Assembly: GCA_012735285.1 (NCBI GenBank)
Contig: JAAYHT010000302.1
Coordinates: 1-12,410, forward strand
Direction: 5' to 3'
Length of the DNA stretch: 12,410 nucleotides
DNA from: Clostridiales bacterium
GTDB lineage: Bacteria > Bacillota > Clostridia > Peptostreptococcales > Anaerovoracaceae
In this document: positions 1 to 6,843 of the stretch, piece after piece
How positions within the stretch are numbered: the first letter of the stretch is position 1
How the letters are laid out: each line of letters begins with the position of its first letter
The notes under the pieces: model-generated
Told to the model about the DNA's origin: nothing
The model's input: the letters and a program-made list of their open reading frames with translations, nothing else
Database searches by the model: none
Program-made: the position numbers and the translations under genes

Positions 1-161
1 ATACGGATCCACCTGAAAACGATAATAATAACAGTAATAATAATGGAAATCCTAATGGAAACGGTAATCAGAATGATACAGGAAATGGAAACCCAGGCAA
101 TAACGGAAACAGAAATGGAAACAATAATTCCCGACCCCATCCTCCAAATGAATCCGATTAG
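1..161 (+). CDS. 3' end of an unidentified protein with an Asn/Gly-rich C-terminal tail (partial)
   Basis: An open frame enters from the left edge (codons in phase with base 3) and ends at TAG 159-161. The 52 visible residues are low complexity: about 22 Asn and 8 Gly, plus Pro, Asp and Ser, with no domain. The underlying DNA repeats AAT/AAC and GGAAAC/GGAAAT units. Such hydrophilic Asn/Gly/Pro tails are common at the C-terminus of clostridial class A penicillin-binding proteins and other surface proteins, so an envelope protein is plausible, but that is inference and the family cannot be read here. The gene converges on spoVAE, with the two stop codons overlapping by two bases (159-160). The consistent reading frame and its stop exactly at the spoVAE end support a real gene. 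Its identity is unknown. Confidence 0.6.
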   Translation, partial: TDPPENDNNNSNNNGNPNGNGNQNDTGNGNPGNNGNRNGNNNSRPHPPNESD

Positions 162-514
162 CGCAAGGGTTTTGGTGAAAAAATTAGAGCAATAATATAT
201 CCAAAAACTATAGCCGCTGTAATACCTGCAGCGGTTTCTTTTAATCCTCCAACTAATGCTCCCATGAATCCATCGATTTTTACAGCATCCATAGCGCCTT
301 TTGCCAGCAAGTAACCAAACCCTGGCAAAGGTACTGTTGCCCCGCTCTTTGCAAAATCTACAATTGGTTGATACAAGCCTAGACCTGTTAATATTGCTCC
401 AGAGACAACAAATATTACTAAAATTCTAGGTGGCGTTAATTTTGTAAAATCCATTAATAGTTGGCCGATGACGCAAATAAGGCCACCGATTAAAAATGCC
501 CACAGATAATCCAT
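158..514 (-). CDS. spoVAE: Stage V sporulation protein AE (SpoVAE/SpoVAEB type)
   Basis: A 118-residue integral membrane protein of the SpoVAC/SpoVAE family. It is a component of the spore inner-membrane SpoVA channel, which moves calcium-dipicolinate into the forespore and releases it on germination. Hydrophobic segments lie at about residues 4-20, 30-48 and 88-112. The stretch ATVPLPGFGYLLAKGAM is typical of the family and visibly resembles the matching stretch of SpoVAC in the same operon, showing that the two are paralogues. The start is ATG at 514, preceded by GGAGGT. The length is normal for the family. It lies 12 bases after spoVAD and is the last gene of the spoVAC-AD-AE operon. Its TAA overlaps the stop of the convergent gene on the other strand, and no terminator hairpin is visible between them. 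Confidence 0.93.
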   Translation of the reverse strand: MDYLWAFLIGGLICVIGQLLMDFTKLTPPRILVIFVVSGAILTGLGLYQPIVDFAKSGATVPLPGFGYLLAKGAMDAVKIDGFMGALVGGLKETAAGITAAIVFGYIIALIFSPKPLR

Positions 515-526
515 GTTTTACCTCCG

Positions 527-1546
527 CTAATTACCTTCAACTTCTATAGCTATTGCATGTGCAATCCCAGGTATAGAATCGCCCTGCAATGTACTAGTAG
601 TAGATAAAAGCGCGCCTGTTGATACTAATAGTACTTTCTTTAATTTCCCTTCTAATATTTCTCTATATATATGGCCGGCGAAAACAGAAGCTGAACATCC
701 GCAACCACTTCCACCGCTATGAGTATCCTGATCCTTATCGTACAATAGCACACCGCAATCCATGTGTACTTTTTCTAAATCTAACCCCCTATTTTTAGAC
801 ATATCTAACAATATGTCTTTTCCTATGTGACCTAAGTCCCCAGTCAATATCAAGTCATAATAACCAGGGTCTCTGTTGGTATCTGATAAATGAGTGTGTA
901 TTGTATCCAATGCTGCAGGTGCCATGGCAGCACCCATTTGGTGAGCATCGGTGATGCCTGGATCAACAACCTTTCCAAGTGTTGCACATGTTAAAACTAT
1001 ATTAGGCTTATTGGTCCTACCTATTACTACACTTCCTGACGCAGTTGCTGTCCATTGAGCAGCAGGAGGACGCTGATTTCCATGCTCTAAAGGATTGCGG
1101 AACTGTCTTTCCGAAGTGCAAAAATGGCTTGAGGCTGCAGAAACAACATTCTCTGCGTACCCTCCGTCCACCAAAACACTTCCTAGTATCATTGATTCTG
1201 TCATTGTAGAACAGGCCCCATATATCCCAATAAAAGGCACATCGAAATCCCTTGCTGTAAAAGATGCTGACATCAATTGGTTTAAAAGATCACCTGAAAT
1301 TATTGCATCAATTTCCTTTTCTGCTTTACCTGCCTTCTTCATAGAAAGGAGAATGGCTTCACTTAGCATTTTAATCTCAGCTTTTTCCCAAGTTTTTTCA
1401 TTGTAAGTGTCATCTTCAAGCACCACATCAAAGCGCTTGCCTAGGGGACCTTCTCCTTCTTTTACTCCAACAACTGAACCTGTTCCTAAAATTTCAGGTT
1501 TATTATTAAATATAACAGTGTGTTTACCTAGTTTATTATTTAGCAT
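527..1546 (-). CDS. spoVAD: Stage V sporulation protein AD (thiolase-fold, dipicolinate-binding)
   Basis: A 339-residue soluble protein with a thiolase/ketoacyl-synthase III-like fold. In Bacillus, SpoVAD sits on the inner spore membrane and binds dipicolinic acid, feeding the SpoVA channel. Family landmarks are ILGTGSVVGVKEGEGPLG near the N-terminus (19-36), FIGIYGACSTMTES with a Cys at about 112 where thiolases carry the nucleophile, SERQFRNPLEHGNQRPPAAQWT in the middle, and the Gly/Cys-rich GGSGCGCSASVF near 278-289. The length matches the family. The start ATG at 1546 follows GAGAGGGG, 15 bases after the spoVAC stop. It lies between spoVAC and spoVAE, the universal core trio. The spoVAA, spoVAB and spoVAF genes of Bacillus are absent here, as is common in Clostridia. 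Confidence 0.95.
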   Translation of the reverse strand: MLNNKLGKHTVIFNNKPEILGTGSVVGVKEGEGPLGKRFDVVLEDDTYNEKTWEKAEIKMLSEAILLSMKKAGKAEKEIDAIISGDLLNQLMSASFTARDFDVPFIGIYGACSTMTESMILGSVLVDGGYAENVVSAASSHFCTSERQFRNPLEHGNQRPPAAQWTATASGSVVIGRTNKPNIVLTCATLGKVVDPGITDAHQMGAAMAPAALDTIHTHLSDTNRDPGYYDLILTGDLGHIGKDILLDMSKNRGLDLEKVHMDCGVLLYDKDQDTHSGGSGCGCSASVFAGHIYREILEGKLKKVLLVSTGALLSTTSTLQGDSIPGIAHAIAIEVEGN

Positions 1547-1561
1547 GTGTGACCCCTCTCA

Positions 1562-2038
1562 TTAACCCTTATTTATTAACAAGTGAATAATTCCAATAAT
1601 TACAGAAACGCTTATCCCACATACTAATACTGGACCAGCTAAAGTAAACAGTTTTGCCCCTGAACCAAGAACAAGCCCTTCTTTCTTAAATTCCATTGCC
1701 GGGGATACCATCGAATTAGCAAAACCGGTGATAGGTACAATTACACCAGCGCCTGCAAATCTGGCTATAGAATCAAACCAGCCAATTCCCGTTAATAGTT
1801 GAGCAGAACAAACTAGAATAACTGTAACAGCAGTGGCAGCATCTTTCTTTACCATACCCTGAGCCATAAATAAATTTTGTATATATAACGCTATTACGCA
1901 TATCAATCCACCTACAACAAAGGCCTTAAAAGCATTAGAAAAATATTTAGGGTTAGGTGTAAACTGTTTAACATATTTTTCGTATGCTTTCGCCTGTTCC
2001 TTTCTTTCCTGTTCCTTTTGTTTTTTCTTCTTAGCCAT
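1562..2038 (-). CDS. spoVAC: Stage V sporulation protein AC
   Basis: A 158-residue membrane protein of the SpoVAC/SpoVAE family and first gene of the spoVA operon. In Bacillus, SpoVAC acts as a mechanosensitive membrane protein of the dipicolinate channel. The N-terminus is strongly charged (KKKKQKEQERKEQ, residues 3-15), followed by YEKYVKQFTPNPKYFSNAFKAF and membrane segments at about 38-58, 68-88, 95-110 and 128-155. The stretch VPITGFANSMVSPAMEFKKEG is the family signature. The start ATG at 2038 has GCGGGGG seven bases upstream. Sigma-G control is expected from the family's biology. In the upstream AT-rich DNA I see only a weak ACATA...CATATTT pair on the minus strand with a long 19-base spacer, so the promoter is not assigned. 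Confidence 0.94.
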   Translation of the reverse strand: MAKKKKQKEQERKEQAKAYEKYVKQFTPNPKYFSNAFKAFVVGGLICVIALYIQNLFMAQGMVKKDAATAVTVILVCSAQLLTGIGWFDSIARFAGAGVIVPITGFANSMVSPAMEFKKEGLVLGSGAKLFTLAGPVLVCGISVSVIIGIIHLLINKG

Positions 2039-2075
2039 AACTACCCCCGCTTCATTTATTAATCAAGTTTATTAT

Positions 2076-2104
2076 TTATAATTTAATAAAAAATATGCTA
2101 AAAT
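2076..2104 (+). promoter_or_regulatory. Probable sigma-A promoter of maf
   Basis: TAAAAT (2099-2104) preceded by TGC gives an extended -10 element. A weak -35, TTATAA (2076-2081), lies 17 bases upstream. It sits 30 bases before the maf start in the AT-rich gap shared with divergent spoVAC. Support comes from position and the extended -10 only. Confidence 0.45.
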
Positions 2105-2133
2105 ATCATTTATAAATATGTAAGGATGGTAGT

Positions 2134-2724
2134 ATGGATAAGAAACAAATTATTTTAGCATCTTCTTCACCTAGAAGAATTAAAATGTTGAAAGATAATG
2201 GGATAGATCCAGTAATTATTTCCCCTGATATAGACGAAAACATACCTGAAGGTCTCGATTTAAGGCAATCAGTAATGTTTTTAGCACTAAAAAAGGCACT
2301 GTATGCAGAAAAACTATTTTTAGAAACTAATAATAATCTCGATAAATCAAATAGCATAATAATCGCGGCAGATACCATAGTCTATTGCGATAAAATAATA
2401 GGAAAGCCCGAGACTAAAGAAGAAGCTTTTGAAATATTATCATTTCTTCGAAATAAAAGTCATTGGGTAGCTACAGGTGTTGCTATATTAAAGGCTGGAA
2501 GTAATGTAAGAAGGGCTTTTTATGAATTAACAGAGGTGTTTTTTAAGGATTATAAAGATGAGGATATTATAGAATATATTAATACAAGCGAACCCTATGA
2601 CAAGGCTGGCGGATACGCAATTCAAGGCGCCTGGGGGAAATATGTTGATCACATAAAGGGCAGTTTGGATAATGTTATTGGATTCCCATGGTCAAAAATC
2701 GAAGAAGAATTAAAGAAAATATAA
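2134..2724 (+). CDS. maf: Maf family nucleoside triphosphate pyrophosphatase
   Basis: A 196-residue cytoplasmic enzyme of the Maf/YhdE family. It hydrolyses dTTP/UTP and modified nucleotides to monophosphates and pyrophosphate; family members are linked to septum control and nucleotide-pool cleaning. The signature ILASSSPRR (7-15) forms the phosphate-binding loop, AADTIV (78-83) carries the catalytic Asp80, then GKPETKEEAFEIL (90-102) and EPYDKAGGYAIQG (153-165). Full length for the family. The start ATG has AAGGATG upstream. In many Firmicutes maf sits beside radC and mreB; here it stands alone between spoVAC (divergent) and the electron-transfer operon (convergent). The dTTP/UTP-specific YhdE subgroup is likely, but the exact substrate is inference. 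Confidence 0.95.
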   Translation: MDKKQIILASSSPRRIKMLKDNGIDPVIISPDIDENIPEGLDLRQSVMFLALKKALYAEKLFLETNNNLDKSNSIIIAADTIVYCDKIIGKPETKEEAFEILSFLRNKSHWVATGVAILKAGSNVRRAFYELTEVFFKDYKDEDIIEYINTSEPYDKAGGYAIQGAWGKYVDHIKGSLDNVIGFPWSKIEEELKKI

Positions 2725-2730
2725 TAAATT

Positions 2731-2751
2731 AGGAGGCTGTTGCAGCCTCCT
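2731..2751. terminator. Hairpin between convergent maf and etfA
   Basis: A perfect nine-base-pair inverted repeat (AGGAGGCTG 2731-2739, CAGCCTCCT 2743-2751) with a three-base loop lies seven bases past the maf stop and 11 bases past the etfA stop. On the minus strand it is followed by AATTTATTAT, a poor but T-rich tail; on the plus strand there is no T run. It is best read as a shared terminator, stronger for etfA. The AGGAGG arm also looks like a Shine-Dalgarno sequence, but no start codon follows it. Confidence 0.7.
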
Positions 2752-2762
2752 ATACCACTCAT

Positions 2763-4070
2763 TTAAGCTGATTTTGTTTGTGATTTTGTCTTTGTGCTTT
2801 CGTCATAAAGCGCTTCTGCATTATCCCACTCTTCAATAATTTGTGGAATAATCTTGTATAAATCCCCTACTATACCGAAATCCGCCACCTCGAATATGGG
2901 TGCTTCAGGGTCTTTATTGATAGCTACAATTATATCAGAAGTTTGCATTCCTGCAAGATGTTGAATAGCGCCAGAAATGCCACAAGCAAAATATATTTTA
3001 GGTTTAACAGTAGTACCTGTTTGACCTACCTGATGTGAATGATCTATCCAGCCAGCATCAACGGCAGCCCTAGATGAGCCAACAACTCCCCCTACCTTAT
3101 CTGCGAATTTCTTTATTAATTCGAATCCGGAGGCATCACCTAGACCACGCCCACCTGAACAAATGATTTCAGCATCAGTTAAAGATACCCTTTCTTTTGC
3201 AGCTTTTACAACCTCTAATACCTCTGTTCTGATATCTGATTTGGATAGCTTATGGTTAACTTTTATAAGCTCTCCCTTTCTTGAGTCGTCCCTTTCAGCT
3301 TTCTGCATTACTCCAGGTCTTACTGTAGCCATCTGTGGTCTTCTCTTTGGACATATGATTGTTGCCATAATGTTACCGCCAAAAGCAGGTCTGGTTTGTT
3401 TTAAATTAACGTCATCGGTTTTTTCTCTAATCTTAGAAGTATCCAATGTGGTATTCTTTTCTAAATATTCAATATAGGTATCTGTTTTCACATCAAGCCT
3501 TGTGCAGTCAGCCGTTAATCCGGTATCAAGCCTTGCCGCAACTCTGGGTGCTAAATCTCTTCCAATATGAGTTGCTCCGAAGAGTACAATTTCCGGCTTA
3601 TATTCCCTTATAGCATCAGTCATAACTTTAGTATATCCGTCTGTTGTATAGTTCTTTAACAGCGGATCATCTATCTGGTAAACTTTATCTGCTCCAAAAG
3701 CATATAGTTCGTCTATAAGATGATCAGTCTCATAACCTATTAACAGACCGCAAACATTACAATCTTCCCCGATTTCTCTTGAAAGTCTTCTGCCTTCGCC
3801 CAAAAGTTCTAGGGCCACATTCATAATTTTGCCATCCCTTTGCTCTATATACACCCATACATCTTTATACTTTGAAATATCGTGTTCATCATCTTCTTCA
3901 TCAGTCCTTATAATAGCATCAAAGGGACAGGTCTCGATACATTGGCTGCATACTGTACATTTATCATTTATCACAGCAAAATCGCCAACCATATCGATTG
4001 CTTCAAAGGGACAGTCATCTATACAAACCCCGCAACCGGTGCATTTTTCTTCTAATACTTTTATTGCCAT
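2763..4070 (-). CDS. etfA: Electron transfer flavoprotein alpha subunit with N-terminal 2[4Fe-4S] ferredoxin domain
   Basis: A 435-residue EtfA, about 100 residues longer than a plain EtfA because of an N-terminal ferredoxin module. Its two CX2CX2CX3CP motifs (Cys10, 13, 16, 20 and Cys38, 41, 44, 48) should bind two [4Fe-4S] clusters. The rest is the EtfA core: an N-terminal alpha/beta domain from about residue 70, and a C-terminal FAD domain with SGGRGLGDASGF, GSSRAAVDAGW, HSHQVGQTGTTVKPKIYFACGISGA and INKDPEAPIFEVADFGIVGD. Known relatives with this extension include CarE of the Acetobacterium woodii caffeyl-CoA reductase. The start ATG has AAGGAGG nine bases upstream, 13 bases after etfB. 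It is last in the operon. By inference it joins EtfB and the dehydrogenase in NADH-driven, ferredoxin-reducing enoyl-CoA reduction. A hydrophilic Lys/Thr/Ser tail ends the protein. Confidence 0.94.
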   Translation of the reverse strand: MAIKVLEEKCTGCGVCIDDCPFEAIDMVGDFAVINDKCTVCSQCIETCPFDAIIRTDEEDDEHDISKYKDVWVYIEQRDGKIMNVALELLGEGRRLSREIGEDCNVCGLLIGYETDHLIDELYAFGADKVYQIDDPLLKNYTTDGYTKVMTDAIREYKPEIVLFGATHIGRDLAPRVAARLDTGLTADCTRLDVKTDTYIEYLEKNTTLDTSKIREKTDDVNLKQTRPAFGGNIMATIICPKRRPQMATVRPGVMQKAERDDSRKGELIKVNHKLSKSDIRTEVLEVVKAAKERVSLTDAEIICSGGRGLGDASGFELIKKFADKVGGVVGSSRAAVDAGWIDHSHQVGQTGTTVKPKIYFACGISGAIQHLAGMQTSDIIVAINKDPEAPIFEVADFGIVGDLYKIIPQIIEEWDNAEALYDESTKTKSQTKSA

Positions 4071-4083
4071 TATATTTACCTCC

Positions 4084-4878
4084 TTAAATTACATGCTTTG
4101 CTTTGAGATTGATCAATAGATTTCTTGCCAGTTCTTTTTCTCCGTCACCTTCTATCATTATTCCTTTTCCTTTCGGAGCAGGAGTAAATGACCTAAATAC
4201 ATTTGTTGGTGATGCTTCCAAACCTACAGTGTTTAGATCAACCCCTATATCTTCAGCAGTCCAAACTGGTATTTCCTTCTTAGTTGCTTCATAAATACCG
4301 CCAATTGTCATATACCTTGGTTTATTAAGCTCTTTAATTGCTGTCAACATGCATGGCATCTTAAGTCTTATTCTTTCATATCCATCTTCTAATGCTCTTT
4401 TTACAATAATGGTATCTCCATCCATCTCGAATTCAGAAACATAGGTAACTTGCGGAATACCAAGCTTTTCGGCGATCTGAGGTCCTACCTGTGCAGTATC
4501 ACCATCTATAGCCTGACGTCCGGCAAATATTATATCGAAATGACCTAATTTTCTTATAACCGCAGCTAAAGCATTAGATGTGGCCCAAGTATCAGAACCT
4601 CCCAATTTTCTATCTGATGCCAATATAGCTTCATCCGCCCCCATAGCAAGACATTCTATCAGCATATCTTTAGCTTGGAGAGGGCCCATGCTGATTACTG
4701 TAATGTGAGTATCTGGATACTTGTCTTTTATTCTAAGCGCTTCCTCTAAAGCGTTGGCATCGTCGTTATTCAATATGCTGGGAACACCTTCCCTTATCAA
4801 GGTGTTTTTAACCGGATCTATTTTAACTTCAGTTGTATCTGGAACTTGCTTAGCACATACTATAATTTTTAATCCCAT
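4084..4878 (-). CDS. etfB: Electron transfer flavoprotein beta subunit (bifurcating type)
   Basis: A 264-residue EtfB that pairs with the downstream EtfA. Visible marks are KIIVCAKQVPDTTEVKIDP at the N-terminus, SMGPLQAKDMLIECLAMGADEAI, and AGRQAIDGDTAQVGPQIAE, the nucleotide-binding loop found in EtfB proteins of electron-bifurcating complexes, where a second FAD replaces AMP. It is followed by MPCMLTAIKELNKPRYM. An upstream in-frame GTG at 4896 would add six residues, but it lies inside the ribosome site; AAGGGAG sits eight bases before the ATG at 4878, so that start is chosen. The dehydrogenase stop lies 18 bases upstream. NADH as electron donor is inferred from the family. Confidence 0.94.
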   Translation of the reverse strand: MGLKIIVCAKQVPDTTEVKIDPVKNTLIREGVPSILNNDDANALEEALRIKDKYPDTHITVISMGPLQAKDMLIECLAMGADEAILASDRKLGGSDTWATSNALAAVIRKLGHFDIIFAGRQAIDGDTAQVGPQIAEKLGIPQVTYVSEFEMDGDTIIVKRALEDGYERIRLKMPCMLTAIKELNKPRYMTIGGIYEATKKEIPVWTAEDIGVDLNTVGLEASPTNVFRSFTPAPKGKGIMIEGDGEKELARNLLINLKAKHVI

Positions 4879-4896
4879 TATTCTGTCTCCCTTCAC

Positions 4897-6039
4897 TTAT
4901 TTTCTAAACACATCTGCAGCGATAACCATTCTTTGCACTTCTGATGTACCTTCATAGATTTCAGTAATCTTAGCATCTCTCATCATTCTCTCAACTGGAT
5001 AATCCTTGGTAAATCCATAACCTCCATGCAGTTGAACACACTTTGTAGTCACATACATAGCTGTTTCTGAAGCATAGAGTTTAGCCATTGCTGCATTTGC
5101 TCCGTATTTTTGTTTTCTATCTTTCAAATCAGCCGCATAATAGATAAGTAGTCTTGCAGCCTCTATACGAGTTTTCATATCTGCAACTTCAAACTGAAGG
5201 GCTTGGAACTTTGACAGACTTCTGCCAAACTGCTTCCTAGCTTTCATATATTCAACCGTTACATCAAAGGCCCCCTGTGCAATCCCCAGAGCCTGGGCAG
5301 CTATACCAATACGGCCTCCGTCTAAGGTTGTCATTGCAATTTTAAAACCTTCCCCTACCTTACCTAGAAGGTTTTCCTTTGGTACCTTACAATTTTGGAA
5401 GATTAATTCGGTAGTTGAGGAGGCACAGATACCCATCTTTTCCTCGGTCTTGCCTATGGAAAAGCCGGGAAAATCTTTTTCAACTATGAAAGCGCTTATA
5501 CCTCTACTACCCTTGCTCTTGTCTGTCATTGCGAAAATTATGTATACATCAGCGTATCCGCCGTTAGTAATAAATACCTTTGTCCCATTTAGCTCCCAAT
5601 GATCGCCCTTATCAACAGCTCTGGTCTGTTGACTGCTCGCATCGGTCCCAGCATTAGGTTCGGTTAGCCCAAAAGCACCTAGCTTTTCACCTTTGGCCAC
5701 AGGAATAAGATATTTTTCCTTTTGTTCTTTTGTCCCATAAGCAAAAAGAGGCCAACCGCACAAGGATGTATGAGCTGAACAGATAACCCCGGTAGAAGCA
5801 CATACCCTTGAAAGTTCTTCTACTGTAATGGCATAGGCTATATGGTCTCCTCCAGCACCTCCGTATTCCTTTGGAAAAGGAACACCCAGAAGCCCATAGT
5901 CCCTCATTTTAGCTACGGTTTCGACCGGGAATCTGTGTTCTTTATCAATATCTGCTGCAATAGGCTCTACCTCGTTTTCAGCAAATTTTCTCACCATTTT
6001 CCTTACAAATTCCTGCTCTTTGGTTAATTGAAAGTTCAT
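4897..6039 (-). CDS. Acyl-CoA dehydrogenase (butyryl-CoA dehydrogenase / caffeyl-CoA reductase-like)
   Basis: A 380-residue flavoenzyme of the short-chain acyl-CoA dehydrogenase family. Domains in order: N-terminal helices (NFQLTKEQEFVRKMVRKFAENEVEP), the FAD-contacting segment GAFGLTEPNAGTDAS, a middle beta domain with FITNGGYADVYIIFA, and C-terminal helices with AQALGIAQGAFD, GRSLSKFQALQFEVADM and QLHGGYGFTKDYPVER. The catalytic base is the Glu of IYEGTSEVQR near residue 363, where Bcd enzymes place it. An ATG six bases upstream (6045) directly abuts the AGGAGG ribosome site; the ATG at 6039 is seven bases from it and is preferred. With etfB and etfA downstream, in the same order as carCDE, it probably reduces an enoyl-CoA (crotonyl-CoA or an aryl analogue). 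The substrate cannot be told: no crt, hbd or CoA-transferase gene is in view. Confidence 0.92.
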   Translation of the reverse strand: MNFQLTKEQEFVRKMVRKFAENEVEPIAADIDKEHRFPVETVAKMRDYGLLGVPFPKEYGGAGGDHIAYAITVEELSRVCASTGVICSAHTSLCGWPLFAYGTKEQKEKYLIPVAKGEKLGAFGLTEPNAGTDASSQQTRAVDKGDHWELNGTKVFITNGGYADVYIIFAMTDKSKGSRGISAFIVEKDFPGFSIGKTEEKMGICASSTTELIFQNCKVPKENLLGKVGEGFKIAMTTLDGGRIGIAAQALGIAQGAFDVTVEYMKARKQFGRSLSKFQALQFEVADMKTRIEAARLLIYYAADLKDRKQKYGANAAMAKLYASETAMYVTTKCVQLHGGYGFTKDYPVERMMRDAKITEIYEGTSEVQRMVIAADVFRK

Positions 6040-6074
6040 AATCATGCCTCCTAAATGTAGTTAGTTTGACGAAT

Positions 6075-6092
6075 TTGTTATATATTTAACAA
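6075..6092. promoter_or_regulatory. Rex operator (near-consensus) of the acyl-CoA dehydrogenase-etfBA operon
   Basis: The 18-mer TTGTTATATATTTAACAA matches the clostridial Rex consensus TTGTTAANNNNTTAACAA at all but one of its 14 fixed positions. It lies 36 bases before the dehydrogenase start and just downstream of the predicted -10 element, where a bound repressor would block transcription. Rex is an NADH/NAD+-sensing repressor known to control bcd-etfBA operons in Clostridium. No rex gene is in this window. Confidence 0.7.
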
Positions 6093-6100
6093 CTAATTTA

Positions 6101-6129
6101 AATTTACCACCTTTAGAGCATAAAATCAA
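6101..6129 (-). promoter_or_regulatory. Probable sigma-A promoter of the acyl-CoA dehydrogenase-etfBA operon
   Basis: On the minus strand TTGATT (6124-6129) and TAAATT (6101-6106) are separated by exactly 17 bases; each matches the sigma-A consensus at four of six positions. Transcription would start near 6094, so the Rex-like box covers roughly the first 20 transcribed bases. Confidence 0.5.
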
Positions 6130-6208
6130 CCTATTTTAGCAATATATTGAGAAAAAATTATCAAAATCGAAAAAAGCAATGATCTAAACATACTAAACAA
6201 AAATAATA

Positions 6209-6217
6209 TGGTATAAT
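6209..6217 (+). promoter_or_regulatory. Probable extended -10 promoter of the lipoprotein gene
   Basis: TGGTATAAT is a perfect extended -10 element (TG-N-TATAAT), 34 bases before the lipoprotein start codon. No good -35 is seen 16-18 bases upstream, which extended -10 promoters tolerate. The 206-base gap 6046-6251 holds this promoter and the opposing Rex-controlled one; nothing else is recognised in it. Confidence 0.5.
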
Positions 6218-6251
6218 TTATAGATGACTAATTTCGATTTTGGAGGTTTAA

Positions 6252-6842
6252 ATGCGAAGTATTTTTAAAGCTGTGATAATCTTAACAATTATCATGCTTA
6301 GTGCTTGTACTTCAGTAGATGGCAGTAAAGAAGAATTAGAAGATGTAAATGAATATACCATACCAAATGAGATTCAAACAATTATAGATAAAGTGGAAAA
6401 CTTCGCAATTAATTATGCCCTTCAATTAGACGGAGAATGGGCAGATGAATATGTTAATTGTCTTGACTCAGAACAGGCAAGAGACTACAAAGGATATGCT
6501 AATCTAAAAGCTACCCTTGATCAATTTAGAATTGAATGCGGAGCAGATAGAATTTATGTTTTAACAGATATGAATACAGATGACGACTATTTTGAACTTA
6601 CCGTAGACACTTCAAAGCAAGCCGAAGAATGGATGAGTGAGTACAAAATTGAAGAGCACTATTTATCGGCAAATAAGGGTGTGCCCCAAGCATCAGTTTA
6701 TGCAAGCAAAAATCATGAAGGTTTGCTAATCTGGTCAGCTTCAGCTCCAATATATGATAGTAGGGGTAATATCGTAGGAATACTTAACATAGACTACCCT
6801 ATACCAGAAATCGAAGCTTACCCGGAATTAATAAAAGAATAG
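6252..6842 (+). CDS. Predicted lipoprotein with a Cache/PDC-like sensor fold
   Basis: A 196-residue predicted lipoprotein. The signal peptide MRSIFKAVIILTIIMLSAC has a lipobox LSAC with Cys19 as the lipidation site. The mature part looks like a single extracytoplasmic Cache/PDC-type domain: YKGYANLKATLDQF, then RIYVLTDMNTDDDYFELTVD, then the closing hallmark ASAPIYDSRGNIVGILNIDYP (about 165-185), as seen in ligand-binding halves of chemoreceptors and GGDEF or histidine-kinase sensors. No transmembrane helix, kinase, HAMP or GGDEF part follows: the gene stops at 6842. GGAGGT lies four bases before the start ATG. It is convergent with sigF, one base between stops. The function is unknown; membrane-tethered small-molecule sensing is inferred from fold-like motifs only. 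Confidence 0.8.
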   Translation: MRSIFKAVIILTIIMLSACTSVDGSKEELEDVNEYTIPNEIQTIIDKVENFAINYALQLDGEWADEYVNCLDSEQARDYKGYANLKATLDQFRIECGADRIYVLTDMNTDDDYFELTVDTSKQAEEWMSEYKIEEHYLSANKGVPQASVYASKNHEGLLIWSASAPIYDSRGNIVGILNIDYPIPEIEAYPELIKE

Positions 6843-6843
6843 C

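Noticed and set aside
1..161. The repeated AAT/GGAAAC units as a CRISPR array or regulatory iterons
   Set aside because: Units are irregular and in phase with an open frame encoding Asn/Gly; no constant repeat with unique spacers exists.
1095..1406. 103-residue plus-strand frame
   Set aside because: It lies wholly antisense to spoVAD, has no ribosome site and no recognisable domain; a shadow of the real gene.
2039..2133. Sigma-G promoter for spoVAC
   Set aside because: Only a weak ACATA...CATATTT pair with a 19-base spacer can be found in very AT-rich DNA, too poor to call.
2731..2751. AGGAGG at 2731 as a ribosome site for a small plus-strand gene
   Set aside because: It is one arm of a perfect hairpin between convergent genes and no start codon follows at a usable distance.
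4878..4896. GTG at 4896 as the etfB start
   Set aside because: It overlaps the purine-rich ribosome site that serves the ATG at 4878, and the added residues are not part of the EtfB family N-terminus.
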